This document shows positions 35,499-64,000 of a stretch of DNA of 64,000 bases, piece after piece (within the stretch, counting starts at the first letter, position 1; the number at the start of each line of letters is the position of its first letter). Position numbers and translations under genes: made by a program. Under the pieces are notes generated by a model. It ran no database searches. It was not told where the DNA came from and saw nothing but the letters and a program-made list of their open reading frames with translations. Where the stretch lies: positions 3,846,501-3,910,500 of the forward strand of contig JAPYKE020000037.1 of the NCBI GenBank assembly GCA_028554795.2, given 5' to 3'. Source of the DNA: Sinohyriopsis cumingii (Eukaryota; Mollusca; Bivalvia; Unionida; Unionidae).

Positions 35499-36863
35499 CT
35501 ATGCAGTTTCGGCGTTCCTACTCATGAAATCTGCAATTACATTATCGGTGTCCTTGACGTATCTGATCTTCATCTGGTACTGTTGTAAGAATAGCGGCCA
35601 TCTCATCAAGCGCCCATTCGATAGCTTCGCCTGTGCGAGTTACGCGAGTGGTTGATGGTCGGTCTCCAATATAAACTTCCACCCGTACAAGTACCGCTTG
35701 AACCGTGATATCCCGAAAACGATTCCGATACATTCCTTCTCCGATACGGAGTAGTTCTGCTCTGCTGCATACAGTTTCTGACTGCTATAGACGGCGGGAA
35801 AAAGCGTCCCATCGTGTTCTTGTAGTAACGCTGCTGCAAGACCCGTATCACACGCGTCAGTACGCAATACGAATTCTTTGTAAGATCCGGTAGACGCACA
35901 ACAGCGTCAGATATCAGTCTATCCTTAAGAGTTTGGAAAGCGTGCTCACACGCATACGTCCAAATAGCTTTGTTTAGGGGCCAGTTTCCTGGTAAGATTA
36001 GACAACGGTCTCGCAATTGCACTGAAATTGGCCACATAATCTCCCGTAATATCCGGCCAATCTCAGAAATGACCTTACTTCGGTCTTCGTAGTGGGACGT
36101 GCAACCGTTTGAAACTGCTCCACCTAAAACTCTTTTTTGACAGTATGCACGGACTCAGAGTGTGTCCCAAATAGTCTAGCGTCCGGAATCCAATATGACA
36201 TTTTGAAGGACGAGCCGTCAATATCTCGGCTAGCAGAGTTAGGTGTTCACCCCATGCCTCTGTGGTTAGCAGGAGATCATCCATACAGTTTTGAACAATC
36301 CAATCGTGCAAGTGTTCCAATAACTTCCTCATCATTCTCGTGCAGTCGATCGGAGCGTGCTGGATTCCAAAAGGCATAACTAACCATTGGTAGGTTCCGT
36401 CGGGTTTAGCAAAACTAAGTTTTGCCCTCTCATCCTCTCTGACAGGAATTTGCCAATAGCCCTTCGACAAGTCCAGCTTCGAGAAATATTTCGCCTTCGT
36501 CACAGAGGCGAAAATATGTTCCGGGTCAGGTAGCAATTATGTCACCTGATTCAGTTTCCTGTAGTCGACGAAAAACCGATGGGTGCCGTCTTTCTTCTGT
36601 ACTAAGATTGAAGGGGATATGTACGGGGATTCGACGAGTTTGATCACTCACAGAGCAATCATCTGTTCAATTTCCTTCTGCAACACTTGGTGCTTCGCGT
36701 GTGACAAAGAGTAGAATTTCTGTTGAACTGGCCCGTCGTCCACTAGCTTGAAACCGAACTCGACAAGTGACGTTCGCCATGGTATCTCCGTAATCATATC
36801 GGAATACCCAGCCAGCAAGTCTCTACCTCTTCTCGCTGCTCCGTAGTCAGAACTGGATGGCAT
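35499..36863 (-). pseudogene. Ty3/gypsy-type reverse transcriptase and RNase H
   Basis: The RT start is at 36863-36648 (MITEIPWRTSLVEFGFKLVD, then PVQQKFYSLSHAK). After a frameshift come SKLDLSKGYWQIPV (motif A), WLVMPFG (near motif B), MDDLLL (motif C, here CMDD) and CHIGFRTLDYLGH. RNase H follows with RTDACDTGLAAALL, SVSEKEC and ETDHQPLA. It ends DNVIADFMSRN and a TAG stop. At least three frameshifts or stops are present. Confidence 0.85.
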
Positions 36864-38324
36864 ACAACATCCAAGGGTATCTCAGCGCTCGTCAATGGAC
36901 AGCTCGGACCGGTGTTTCCGTTCTCCGCGTCGCCTTCTGTGTCTTCGGTGACGATCGTGGCGACAACGAAATCGGTAGGGGCCTCTCTTTCCTGGTATTT
37001 CTTAAGGAGATTCGCGTGGTGCACCTTATCTTTAATCGGTAGTAGTATCCGATAGGTTTGAGCCCCAAACCTCTCGGTTACGACGCAAGGCCCTCTCCAA
37101 GATACCTGAAGCTTGTTGTGCTCTTGGGGCAGCAGAAACAACACGTTGCCCCCTACCGCACACTGTCTTGGTTTCGCGCGCTTATTGTAATACTTCGCCT
37201 GAAGTGGCTTCGCTTGCTTGAGGTTCTCCTGTGCTAACGTAAAAACTTTTTCCAGTTTGTTGCGCAGGTCATCAATGTACTGATAGGTAGTAGTACGTAC
37301 CTCTTTGACAGCGCAATCGTCAGTCCTCAGCTGCATCTGAACGGCGATGGGGCCAGGCACGGTCACCCATATAAGAGTTTAAAGGTAGAAAAACCTAACC
37401 TCTCCAGCGGTACTTCCCGACATTCGAAAAGCATGGAAGGAATACACAGATCCAAATCCTCGGGACAGCCCTCATACAACATCTTAAGGATGTTTTTCAG
37501 AGTCCCATTAGACCTTTCAACCAGTTTGTTGCACTGGGGATGATACAGTGTGGTCGTGTGATGCTTAATCAACATCAGTCGATTCACCTTTCCCGTCAAG
37601 CGACTTGTCGGGCACTCCGACTCGTGACCAAATCCCAAGGAACTCGCAGCGACCATTTCCTAATCGATATTGCGCAACGCGACCGCCTCCGGATAGCGTG
37701 TAGTGTAATCAATGACCGTTAAAATATACCGTTTTCGTTGCGCAGACGCGGATTTTATAAGTCCGATCAAAGTCATCGAGAAGCGGCGGATGGTCCATCG
37801 ATAAGAGGAGTATTTCCCAACGGAACTGGTCGATGATCCTTTTTCGGCGCCATTCTCTGACACTTGTGTCATGAGAGACCAAATCTCTTAACATCTCCCT
37901 GGACCCCTGGCCAGTATAATCCTTTGACAAGAAGGTCATGCTTCTTCGCAATTCCCATGTGTCCTCCCATGAGACTTTGATTCGCGAGCTTCAATACTTC
38001 TCCTCGCTTCTCCTTATTTACGACGACTTGCATGAAGTGCTCGTCTCCTTTCCTGGAGTGGCGGTACAAGATCCCCTTCTTGTAAATAAACCTCAACTCG
38101 TCTTTCGCAGTTCTTTCCTCTGTCCCTTCTTTAGCGTGTTTATGCAACTGCGTCACTGTTAGACCTTCTTGCTGAAGTTCCTTCAACTCGGCTGGTAGTA
38201 CGTTTCCATTCGGAGACGACGTAACTTCCATCGGTGTCGACTTCGCCTGACGATTCTTGGACTTGTTGTCCACAGCACTCACCGGTGTCGGTGTACAGGT
38301 TTCATGATTAGGTTGCGGAAACAT
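36794..38324 (-). pseudogene. Gmr1-like integrase (zinc, core and GPY/F domains)
   Basis: Three consecutive frames. First (38324-37869) is an H2C2 zinc-binding region with LMGGHMGIAKKHDLLVKGLY followed by WPGV. Next is the catalytic core: TVIDYTTRYPEAVAL carries the first Asp region, and YHPQCNKLVERSNGTLKNIL carries the catalytic Glu. Finally (37366-36794) is a C-terminal domain with VSWRGPCVVTERFGAQTYRI, a GPY/F module that ends near a chain of acidic residues. Frameshifts separate the core pieces around 37.7-37.65 kb. The end of this domain overlaps the start of the RT frame, which documents the integrase-first order directly. Confidence 0.85.
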
Positions 38325-38333
38325 ATAACGACA

Positions 38334-38657
38334 TCATAGTATGACGTCATGTGACAACCCAGACAAGAACGCGGCTTCGATTTTCCCTTTTACGTAAGGT
38401 GACTCGAGATCAATGACGGTAACTGGTAACGAGTCACGCGTGTTGTTAGTGTACTGTTCCTCAATTATCTTTTCTGTATGGTCCTCTGGCTTCACATACT
38501 TTTTGTCGATAAGGGCGGAGACACAACACCCAGTGTCGTAGATGATGGTGGCACCTTCCCCATTGACGGTGGCGGATGCAAGGTTTACTGATTTACAGAT
38601 CGCCTCGGTCCCACGTTTCTCCCTAGCAAATTCCCCGGGCGCTTGCAGTTGTAGCAC
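38334..38657 (-). pseudogene. Gmr1-like aspartic protease
   Basis: A 107-codon frame with TIIYDTGCCVSALIDKKYV, the retropepsin active-site D-T-G followed by a hydrophobic strand. It ends AAFLSGLSHDVIL, close to the family's LPxDVILG end. It processes Gag-Pol in active relatives. The frame stops within ten bases of the next pol block, which is offset. Confidence 0.75.
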
Positions 38658-39480
38658 TTCAACGGCTACCGTTGTCTTGCATAACCTTTTTCCGTGGTTG
38701 AGGCCCGTCCGGGTCGTTAGGTGGAATATTTAACCCGTAGATCCACTTCCGACCTTCCCGTCCCCCTGACGGTTACATACCTCAACCAAATGGCGCGACG
38801 CATTGTAGAGGGGTCTGTCCGTACCCCCAGAAACTCTGGTCTTTGATTGCGCCTGTTCGTATCTTTCCGCCATGCTGACAATATCTTCAAGCGTCTTATG
38901 CTCCATTACAGCTTAGAAAACTGCTAACTCTTGCCGGCATGTATTCAGGACGTGTTCCTGCAGTATCGCTTCACGTAAGCCTTCATATCACCGGATGACC
39001 TCTGCCATTTTCATCCACTTCTCAAATAATCCGTAAACTCTGGTGTGAAACTGAGAGTGTGTCTACGTTTTCTTTTCGTTGACTCTCGAAGAAGTTTCTG
39101 GTATGTTTCGGCGGTGAGTCAAGAATAGCAAAGAACGGATCAGTCGTCCATTCCCTACATGATTCGAGCAGGTGTCATCTCTATCTTCTGTTCTAACTGC
39201 TACTCATAATCTCTACATCTCGAGAGTGTGAGTGAGCTCTCTCTCCTTGTCGGCTGCTCGTCGGTCTGCTTCCCTCTCTTTCGCGGCAGCTTCTATCCTG
39301 GTCAGCTCTTTCTAGGATACTCTTTCTTTCTCAACAGCTTCTATCCTGTTCAGCTCTTTCTGGGTCTGCCTTTCTGCTTCTTTCTCAACCGCTTGTCATT
39401 CGGCTTCGTTCCCCGCCTTCCATACTTTTATTCGTTCATCGCGTAACTCGTAACCTAAATCTTCACTGCCAAAAGCACGA
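38640..39480 (-). pseudogene. Gmr1-like gag, decayed
   Basis: From 39480 down the minus strand reads a charged, coiled-coil-like region with repeated KELNRIEA / KELTRIEA blocks (39390-39270). A capsid-like end follows with LREAILQEHVL and a LEDIVSMAERYEQAQ block near 38890-38840. Near 38655 is a degenerate zinc knuckle that begins CYNCKRPG but lacks the usual His and last Cys. An in-frame stop follows RQELAVF. Gag would form the intracellular particle; this copy cannot. Confidence 0.65.
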
Positions 39481-41717
39481 CAGAACACATACAAGAGTTA
39501 TAGAATTGTCAATATTTTAGTATATGTAACCAAGGTGATTTTAATCTATATCTCAAAATATGTCTAGATTAAATGTGGAAAATAAACGAGCATGGCATCC
39601 ATACCAGTCATAACTGAGTACGAGTATGCATTTTGAATACCCACCATCGCGTGTAACGGTTCACAGCCCCTCATTTTTGAAAGAAAACATTTTTTGAAAA
39701 AAAACGTTGGCATACTATTTGCTCAGACACAAGATATATTGAACACATCTGAATATACAGGGAAATTGCTAGGATCGAGTCTTAGCGAAATGATGTATTC
39801 CGGATATTCACAATGTCATCTAGAATGCAAATCTCTCCATATTCAGCTTATTTAAAGGTACTTTGTTACAACAATCTTTTGTATTTTAATTTCTATAGCA
39901 GAGTCATTTTGTGTCCGCGAACGCACGTCTAGCCGACGTTAAATGACCACATATCAGCTGGACGTATTGGTGTAGTAAACTCTGGACTGACGCAAACAGT
40001 AACACGGTTAAGACGTAATCTTGTTGACCAGAAGTAGAATGGAAGAAGAAAAGGCAATTAATAATGTCTTGTGCATTAATAAAATTGGAACTATAAGTGC
40101 TTGACATTCTCCCCATGCCCTCCGCTAAATGATGGATTCATTCCAAATTTGCACACAACAAAAAGGAGATATAAAAGAGTTTTAGTCACACACTGGTTGA
40201 GCTCGAAATTGTATGTAAGGAAAGGGTAGTGGCACAGAGAGCGTATTCAAAACGGAAATTTAAAATAGTTAACATGTCACACCAGGTACTGTATTTTTCA
40301 TTCTTGATGGTAAAGGCATTTTTATTAATTAGTTTCTTAAAAGTTTTAACTGATATTTTTTATCGGTTTCGGAATATAGCAGACATAGGTAACTTTCACT
40401 TTTGGTAAGATCAACATATTTCAACAAAAGCCTAAATAAGTTATAATGGCTCCCGAGCCACAACAGACAAATAGTCCGAGAGGTCGAAATACACTGCTTT
40501 ATAGCAACGACTACTAAACAGTGGCTGGCGTGCTTCAAAGCATGCATCATAATAGTAACACAATAAAACAATCACTTAACTAATGAAAGCTAAGTTCACC
40601 AATATCACCATCATAAATGTAAGCAAATAATACAATGTAAGCAAAATCTATGAAGTTGTCAACCATGTTATGGTGTATAAAAGAAACTGAAACCCAGGCA
40701 CAAGTAATCAACATGGATAATAGGAGGAATTAAAGAAAGAAGATCATAATAGGATATCAAATCAACGCAATAGGAAAGCAAGTGAAACGGATATAAAGAT
40801 GATCAGGAAAGAGAAATAAACGTCGAACACAAAAAGAGGAAGAGCATCAGAAATAACGAAGATTTAGAACAGAAGAAGAATGATAAACAACAAAAAGTAA
40901 TGAACACGTTCAAAGACAAATGTGGCACAAAGAAGAGCAGATAAAGAAGTAGAAAACATATGACAACCATGACTGAGCCTTGTGAGGACTCAGGGAAAAA
41001 GGTCAATAAATGACAAGCAACTGCCACCCCAAATAATAAAAGAAACGCCCCAAATTCACATAAAAAATTCGCCATCCCTAATAAATAAACCCAGATTAGA
41101 CCATACTCCTCATACCCACCTCACCCCGAACACAGGTTTCATATACTAGACAAACATATACAAAAAACAGGCGGATCTAAAAGTTGCACACATTATAGTA
41201 TACATAACTGACACCCTCCACCCCCATCCACCCACCAAAACCCACACAAGTATCACATAGAGTTCTTATTCTCACCAAAGAAAACCATCTTTAGACCAAA
41301 AACTTGTCTGGCCATGAGAGACTCTAATTTTTTACCCTACCAACTCCTGATGTTCAAAACCCGATTTAAGAGTTCAAAAGTGGATGGCTACTTAAGCACA
41401 AAAAAAATGTGACGAACCTTTACGAAAAATACTTGCACAGAGGACTCGAAAATAAATAAGCTATTGGATGATAGGAAAATTTACACCTCAGGAGCATTCG
41501 AGTCGAATGTGCGCATCGTATGTTTGGCGGTAAGTGAGGGACAGTCCGGTACAAATAGGAAACTGGACATATATATGAAATACATGAATTAAGGAGCTAG
41601 TGATACTTTTGTGGATGGCGACGGTTTTCAGCCTAGAAAAACATGAATCCTGACGGCCTACACCTGAAGAGGACACATGGGGAGTTTCCGGGCACGTTTG
41701 CTACCGGTGGCTTGCTC
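39481..41717. other. Intergenic, no gene recognised
   Basis: AT-rich to A-rich. An unusually A/G-rich strand between about 40620 and 41100 yields a hydrophobic minus-strand frame (40803-41075) that is probably a composition artefact. The 5' LTR of the gypsy relic, if present, should be near the left edge. Confidence 0.35.
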
Positions 41718-41729
41718 TGGTGGCATGGT

Positions 41730-41901
41730 TGTTGTTGTTGTTGTTGTTGTAGGGTTTAACGCCATTTTTCAGCACAAGATAGGCTATACATGGCAGCCAG
41801 TATTAATGGTGGAGAAAGAACCCGGAAAAACCCCGGAAAGAACCACCGACCCACGAGAAGCTACTGGCAAGCTTTCTCACATAACACATTAGGAGAATCC
41901 G
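41730..41901 (-). mobile_element. tRNA-derived SINE (family 1), 5'-truncated
   Basis: Minus-strand copy whose (GTT)n tail is at the low end. A perfect 12-bp target-site duplication TGGTGGCATGGT flanks it at 41718-41729 and 41902-41913. It is truncated before the B box. The perfect duplication makes it one of the younger insertions here. Confidence 0.92.
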
Positions 41902-41999
41902 TGGTGGCATGGTAATAGCGAATATTCGCACAGCGCAAACGCGTACAAAATAGCGAGTAGTGCATGCCATTATTAGGTAAACGACTATAATCCTAAGAA

Positions 42000-42190
42000 G
42001 CAGCAGTACCTCGCTTGGCGCTCAGCATTAAGAGGTTTGTGTTAGCCATGGTCAGTCTGATGTCACCATAATGTGACTGGATGGGACATCATGCTACAAG
42101 TCCGCGGCATGATGTCTCAGTGCTGGGCATCATGCTAAATTGTCAAACTGCATACATCGTAGCGATATGACCGACAAAATGGTTATAGTT
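42000..42190 (+). mobile_element. tRNA-derived SINE (family 2), 5'-truncated
   Basis: Plus orientation, opposite to the other two copies. It lacks the tRNA-like head but keeps CTCAGCATTAAGAGG, AATGTGACTGGATGGGACAT and the end ACATCGTAGCGATATGAC. It contains a perfect 10-bp inverted repeat (42085-42094 with 42107-42116, GACATCATGC) able to form a hairpin. Confidence 0.78.
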
Positions 42191-44450
42191 ATGTTAAAAC
42201 TCCAAAATCACAAAAACACATTTAAGATATGTGCTGTATTCATAGAAACATCGTGCATCATACAAATTCACTAGCAATGCAGTTATATAAGTAACATATA
42301 TGATAACAAAATGAAATATTCACAACTCTCATAATTATAGGTTACTGCATTTGTATGGGAAAATATGAATGAGTGTTTTGGATGGAATACTGTACGACCT
42401 TGGGAGTGCAGTATATCCATCCGACAAAACAAGTTCAAATTTTCCCATACAAATGCAGTAATCTTTTTATTATATGCTCATTTTCTCATTCTATCCACGG
42501 CTTAATTATAGAAACAAAATATACTACAAGAAACAACGTAAATGAATGTGTGCCGTATTCCAAACTAAATACACAAGCACAAATTCATCATTGCAAAACA
42601 ACAACATTATTAATGTGCACATAACTCCGCCAAGATAAATTTGAATTTTTCGCGCGCTAGACATAAGTTTTGAAAGAAAATGGACTTAACATTGAAATTT
42701 GGAGTCATATTGTGTATGAATGGGCAGTGCAACAAGTTTTCCATTTGATCTGGAATGAATCGATTTTTGTACTTTTGTCGAGTCTATGAAATTTCGTGAT
42801 TTTTGACTGGATTCATCTGTGCAAGTTGTACATGAAATACATCGGATTAAAGCAGCGCGGGCGAAGCGTGTTTACATCTGCAAGTGTGTTTGTTCTGTCA
42901 TTGACTATTTGAATTCATAATGAGGGAAAATATGAAGTGTTTCAATTGCAATTATCTAAAAGACGCTATTGAATTTAATGTTTATTTCATTTTGAGTTCA
43001 GTAAGGAGGATGTAATTGCACTTGGAATATAGTCGAAATTACAGCACAATTTCGAAATGTGTAATCAAGCTTGAGAACTCATGACATGGCTCATGTAATT
43101 CGGACTTGCAGAACTAACAACGTACATTTTCGGAAATTAAGAATGTAAAACTCTAACTTTCTTTTTTGCCGTTCTCATTATCACCTAAAGAAAACAATTT
43201 ATGCCTTTATATCTTGCATATTATTTGTAGGTGCCAAGCAATTTTATGAAAGCTGACGTCTATCACCAAAATCCGAAACATTGCATCAAACAAGTTACCG
43301 CGGAATGTAGCAAAGCAGCTAGTATGTGGCAGTCCACAATACGTCTTCTTTAGTCCATTCAGAAACAAACTTAATCAGCCAAAACGTAAAGCGTCTGCTG
43401 CACGAGAGTACATGATTTGTTTACAAAGTAGTTCCTAATACACTATTGGACACACATGTCCGGCGCATGAGTGCAATATGAAGGTGTGCAATATCCTAAA
43501 TTACTGAACGATTCTGACAATGTAAAGTTAACGGATAAGCAAATGAGCATATATTTCTAAAATATATATTTTTCAGACTCTATTAACAAATATACAACAA
43601 AAAGACAAATGCTCAAATTACTTGCTCAGTGTGTATAATATAAGCAGTTGAGATAGACACTTGCATTGGATAAGTACTGAAGCATGCAATATGCAAAAAG
43701 TATTTGCCACTACCTTTTGAACTATGCGGATATTCAAAATAAACCGGGCCTTTAATTTGGAATAATAAGTACTAAAGGATGATTCTTTTCTAACAAAAAC
43801 ATTTAAAGATGTTGAGACTATTTGTACTTTAACAGGAGAATAAGTTTTCAACTATTCAGGAAATTGAACTAAAACAAAATTATTTGCATCGAATTCAAGT
43901 TCAATGGATAAAAAATTACAATCGACATCCACAGCCACTACAAGGAATATACTTACTTCAAGGACTTTATACAGTGCTCACATAAATCCAGCCAATAAAC
44001 CATACATTTGATTCAAATTACAGATGCTTCCATTATCTTCGAGCATACTTAAAATATGTAACATTGTTTGCAATATCGTGTCTGGATGCCCAATATTATT
44101 GCTATAACTTATCTTTTAATTATATTGTGTTTCGCATTTTCGAAAGTGTTCTTGAAAGTGGAAACATGCATAAACGATCAAAGAGGCAAGCAATATATAC
44201 TTTTGTAAAATGCATAAAGCCATTTCAAATGAGACAAATAATATGTTTTCATGCATAAATAAAGCCTCTTAAAAATAACCAATATGTGTTTGCGACATGA
44301 AAAAATGCAATCCAGTCCTAACCACTGCAAATGGACAAATCTGAAATGTCTTTTGCGAAGTAACTACGTGTTATGCATCGCACACTGTCCAGATATTTGA
44401 AGAAATACTCTTACAATACACACGGCTTCATCAAGATATAACCTCCGTCA
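42191..44450. other. 3' flank of the multi-GTPase gene; no other gene recognised
   Basis: AT-rich. The 3' UTR and poly(A) site of the gene ending at 44451 must lie in the upper part; a minus-strand ATTAAA occurs at about 44115. Nothing else is recognisable. Confidence 0.35.
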
Positions 44451-63204
<18,754 letters not shown>

Positions 63205-63216
63205 CTGTAATTATAT

Positions 63217-63264
63217 TGATAGATAGATAGAGAGATAGATAGACAGACAGACAGACAGATAGAT
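63217..63264. repeat. (AGAT/AGAC)n microsatellite beside a splice acceptor
   Basis: Twelve tetranucleotide units, TCTA/TCTG on the gene strand. They lie 12-60 bp upstream of the module A exon 4 acceptor, where the pyrimidine tract is expected. Confidence 0.93.
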
Positions 63265-64000
63265 CTGTGTGTATACAATCAGGTTTGTTTTCAACATCTT
63301 GTTTTGACCAGTTACTGTCAAAGGCAATTTTTATTTTATCCAATGCTATTTTTTTTTTAAGTTGTATGATAGGGAACAAAAATGCTACTAAAATCTGCAC
63401 AAATTAAAGAAGGAGCTTACCAAACGTTTTGCTCTACTTGCATTATTTGCAAGTTTACTATTAAAAAATGATTTGCAGTTCCGTCTATGTAGATGTTTAA
63501 CAAGTAGGTAAAGTAATTTTCAACCGAGTGATAAACAGGTATTAAAGTCGCTTTTATAGTAGTTAAGGACTTGTGATTTACAGATAACGTCACGCAACGA
63601 CTATTAGCAGTATTTATACTTAATGTATGTTGCTGAAGATCCATATCAAACATAGTTGATTGTGCGAGGTTTAATCGTATTTACAGCAACCACTTGTAAC
63701 CTGATATACATAAGTTACCAGTTTATATTTGGCATGTACCAAAATATTTGGTAAACAGGACCGCAGCAACTGTATATCTTTCTCGTGTATTTAAATGTTT
63801 GTATTTTTCCTTTTCGTATTATCATTTATATGACGATTATAAGATTATATAAAGCAAGTTAATCTGATGACAAAGGATTGTTCGAGTTAAATTTTTTAAT
63901 CAAGTCAGACCAAACATACAGTATTTTCATGGTCCTAAATGAAAGATTTAAAAACATAAACAAGCTCGTTAATCTAATCGACGTGAAATTCACCGTTAAA
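63265..64000. other. Intron of the multi-GTPase gene; no exon seen
   Basis: None of the expected module A exons (P-loop, switch II or FNPSSP type) can be found up to the window edge on the minus strand, so they lie further right. Confidence 0.55.

Larger units (their letters stand above)
35499..39480 (-). mobile_element. Ty3/gypsy LTR retrotransposon of Gmr1-like domain order, decayed
   Basis: On the minus strand the domains run gag, protease, integrase, reverse transcriptase, RNase H. Integrase before RT is the Ty1/copia order, but the RT and RNase H are plainly Ty3/gypsy-type. That combination is known in the Gmr1 clade of animal LTR elements. Coding is broken by several frameshifts and stops. 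Pol ends at a TAG at 35499-35501 after a DNVIADFMSRN block. Confidence 0.8.

Noticed and set aside
35499..39480. Ty1/copia element, because integrase precedes RT
   Set aside because: The LDLSKGYWQIPV and MPFG motifs of RT, the RNase H and the GPY/F integrase end are Ty3/gypsy type; Gmr1-like order explains the arrangement.
40803..41075. Multi-pass membrane protein on the minus strand
   Set aside because: The hydrophobic frame comes from an A/G-rich strand that yields Phe/Leu/Ser codons by composition; no signal, motif or splice context supports it.

Overview
This is an intron-rich, AT-rich animal nuclear window, most likely from a mollusc. That is an inference from the IFI44-like GTPases, the mix of Polinton, Gmr1-like Ty3/gypsy and LINE elements, the tRNA-derived SINEs and the abundant TA, CATA and CA microsatellites. 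The species cannot be named from the sequence. Two host genes are visible, both on the minus strand; almost everything else recognisable is mobile DNA at various stages of decay.

Region 1-17.9 kb is a heavily decayed Polinton/Maverick (adintovirus-like) element on the minus strand. From high to low coordinate it shows a packaging ATPase (about 17.87-17.2 kb), a retroviral-type integrase (15.23-14.33 kb), a probable capsid fragment (13.7-13.5 kb) and a protein-primed family B DNA polymerase (about 7.7-0.64 kb). The polymerase is split by a SINE (2173-2366) and a 4.75 kb non-LTR retrotransposon (2550-7300), each with a target-site duplication. A second SINE (about 11.3 kb) and a LINE-like fragment with a 2A-like motif (12.2 kb) lie inside the same relic.

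Region 17.9-44 kb holds a CR1/L2-like LINE 3' end (19.7-20.8 kb) and a 43-bp minisatellite. It also holds an intact single-pass fibronectin type III membrane protein gene (24293-25021) and a 46-bp satellite split by an internally deleted RTE-like LINE (30229-31595). Further elements are two SINE families and a decayed Ty3/gypsy-type LTR element (39.5-35.5 kb) whose integrase lies before the reverse transcriptase, the Gmr1-type order.

Region 44.4-63.2 kb is the most interesting part. Nine phase-compatible minus-strand exons encode IFI44-like GTPase modules in tandem: the end of one module, one complete module, and a last module ending in a predicted two-helix membrane tail. Exon lengths of the two complete modules are identical (198, 147 and 172 bp). 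Each upstream module ends in a splice donor just after a PWRE motif and joins in frame to the next P-loop exon. I read this as one multi-GTPase gene whose 5' end lies beyond the window. One intron contains a second copy of the 2.5-7.3 kb non-LTR element, antisense to the gene, with an intact 1226-residue ORF2. Other introns carry a SINE and a LINE remnant.
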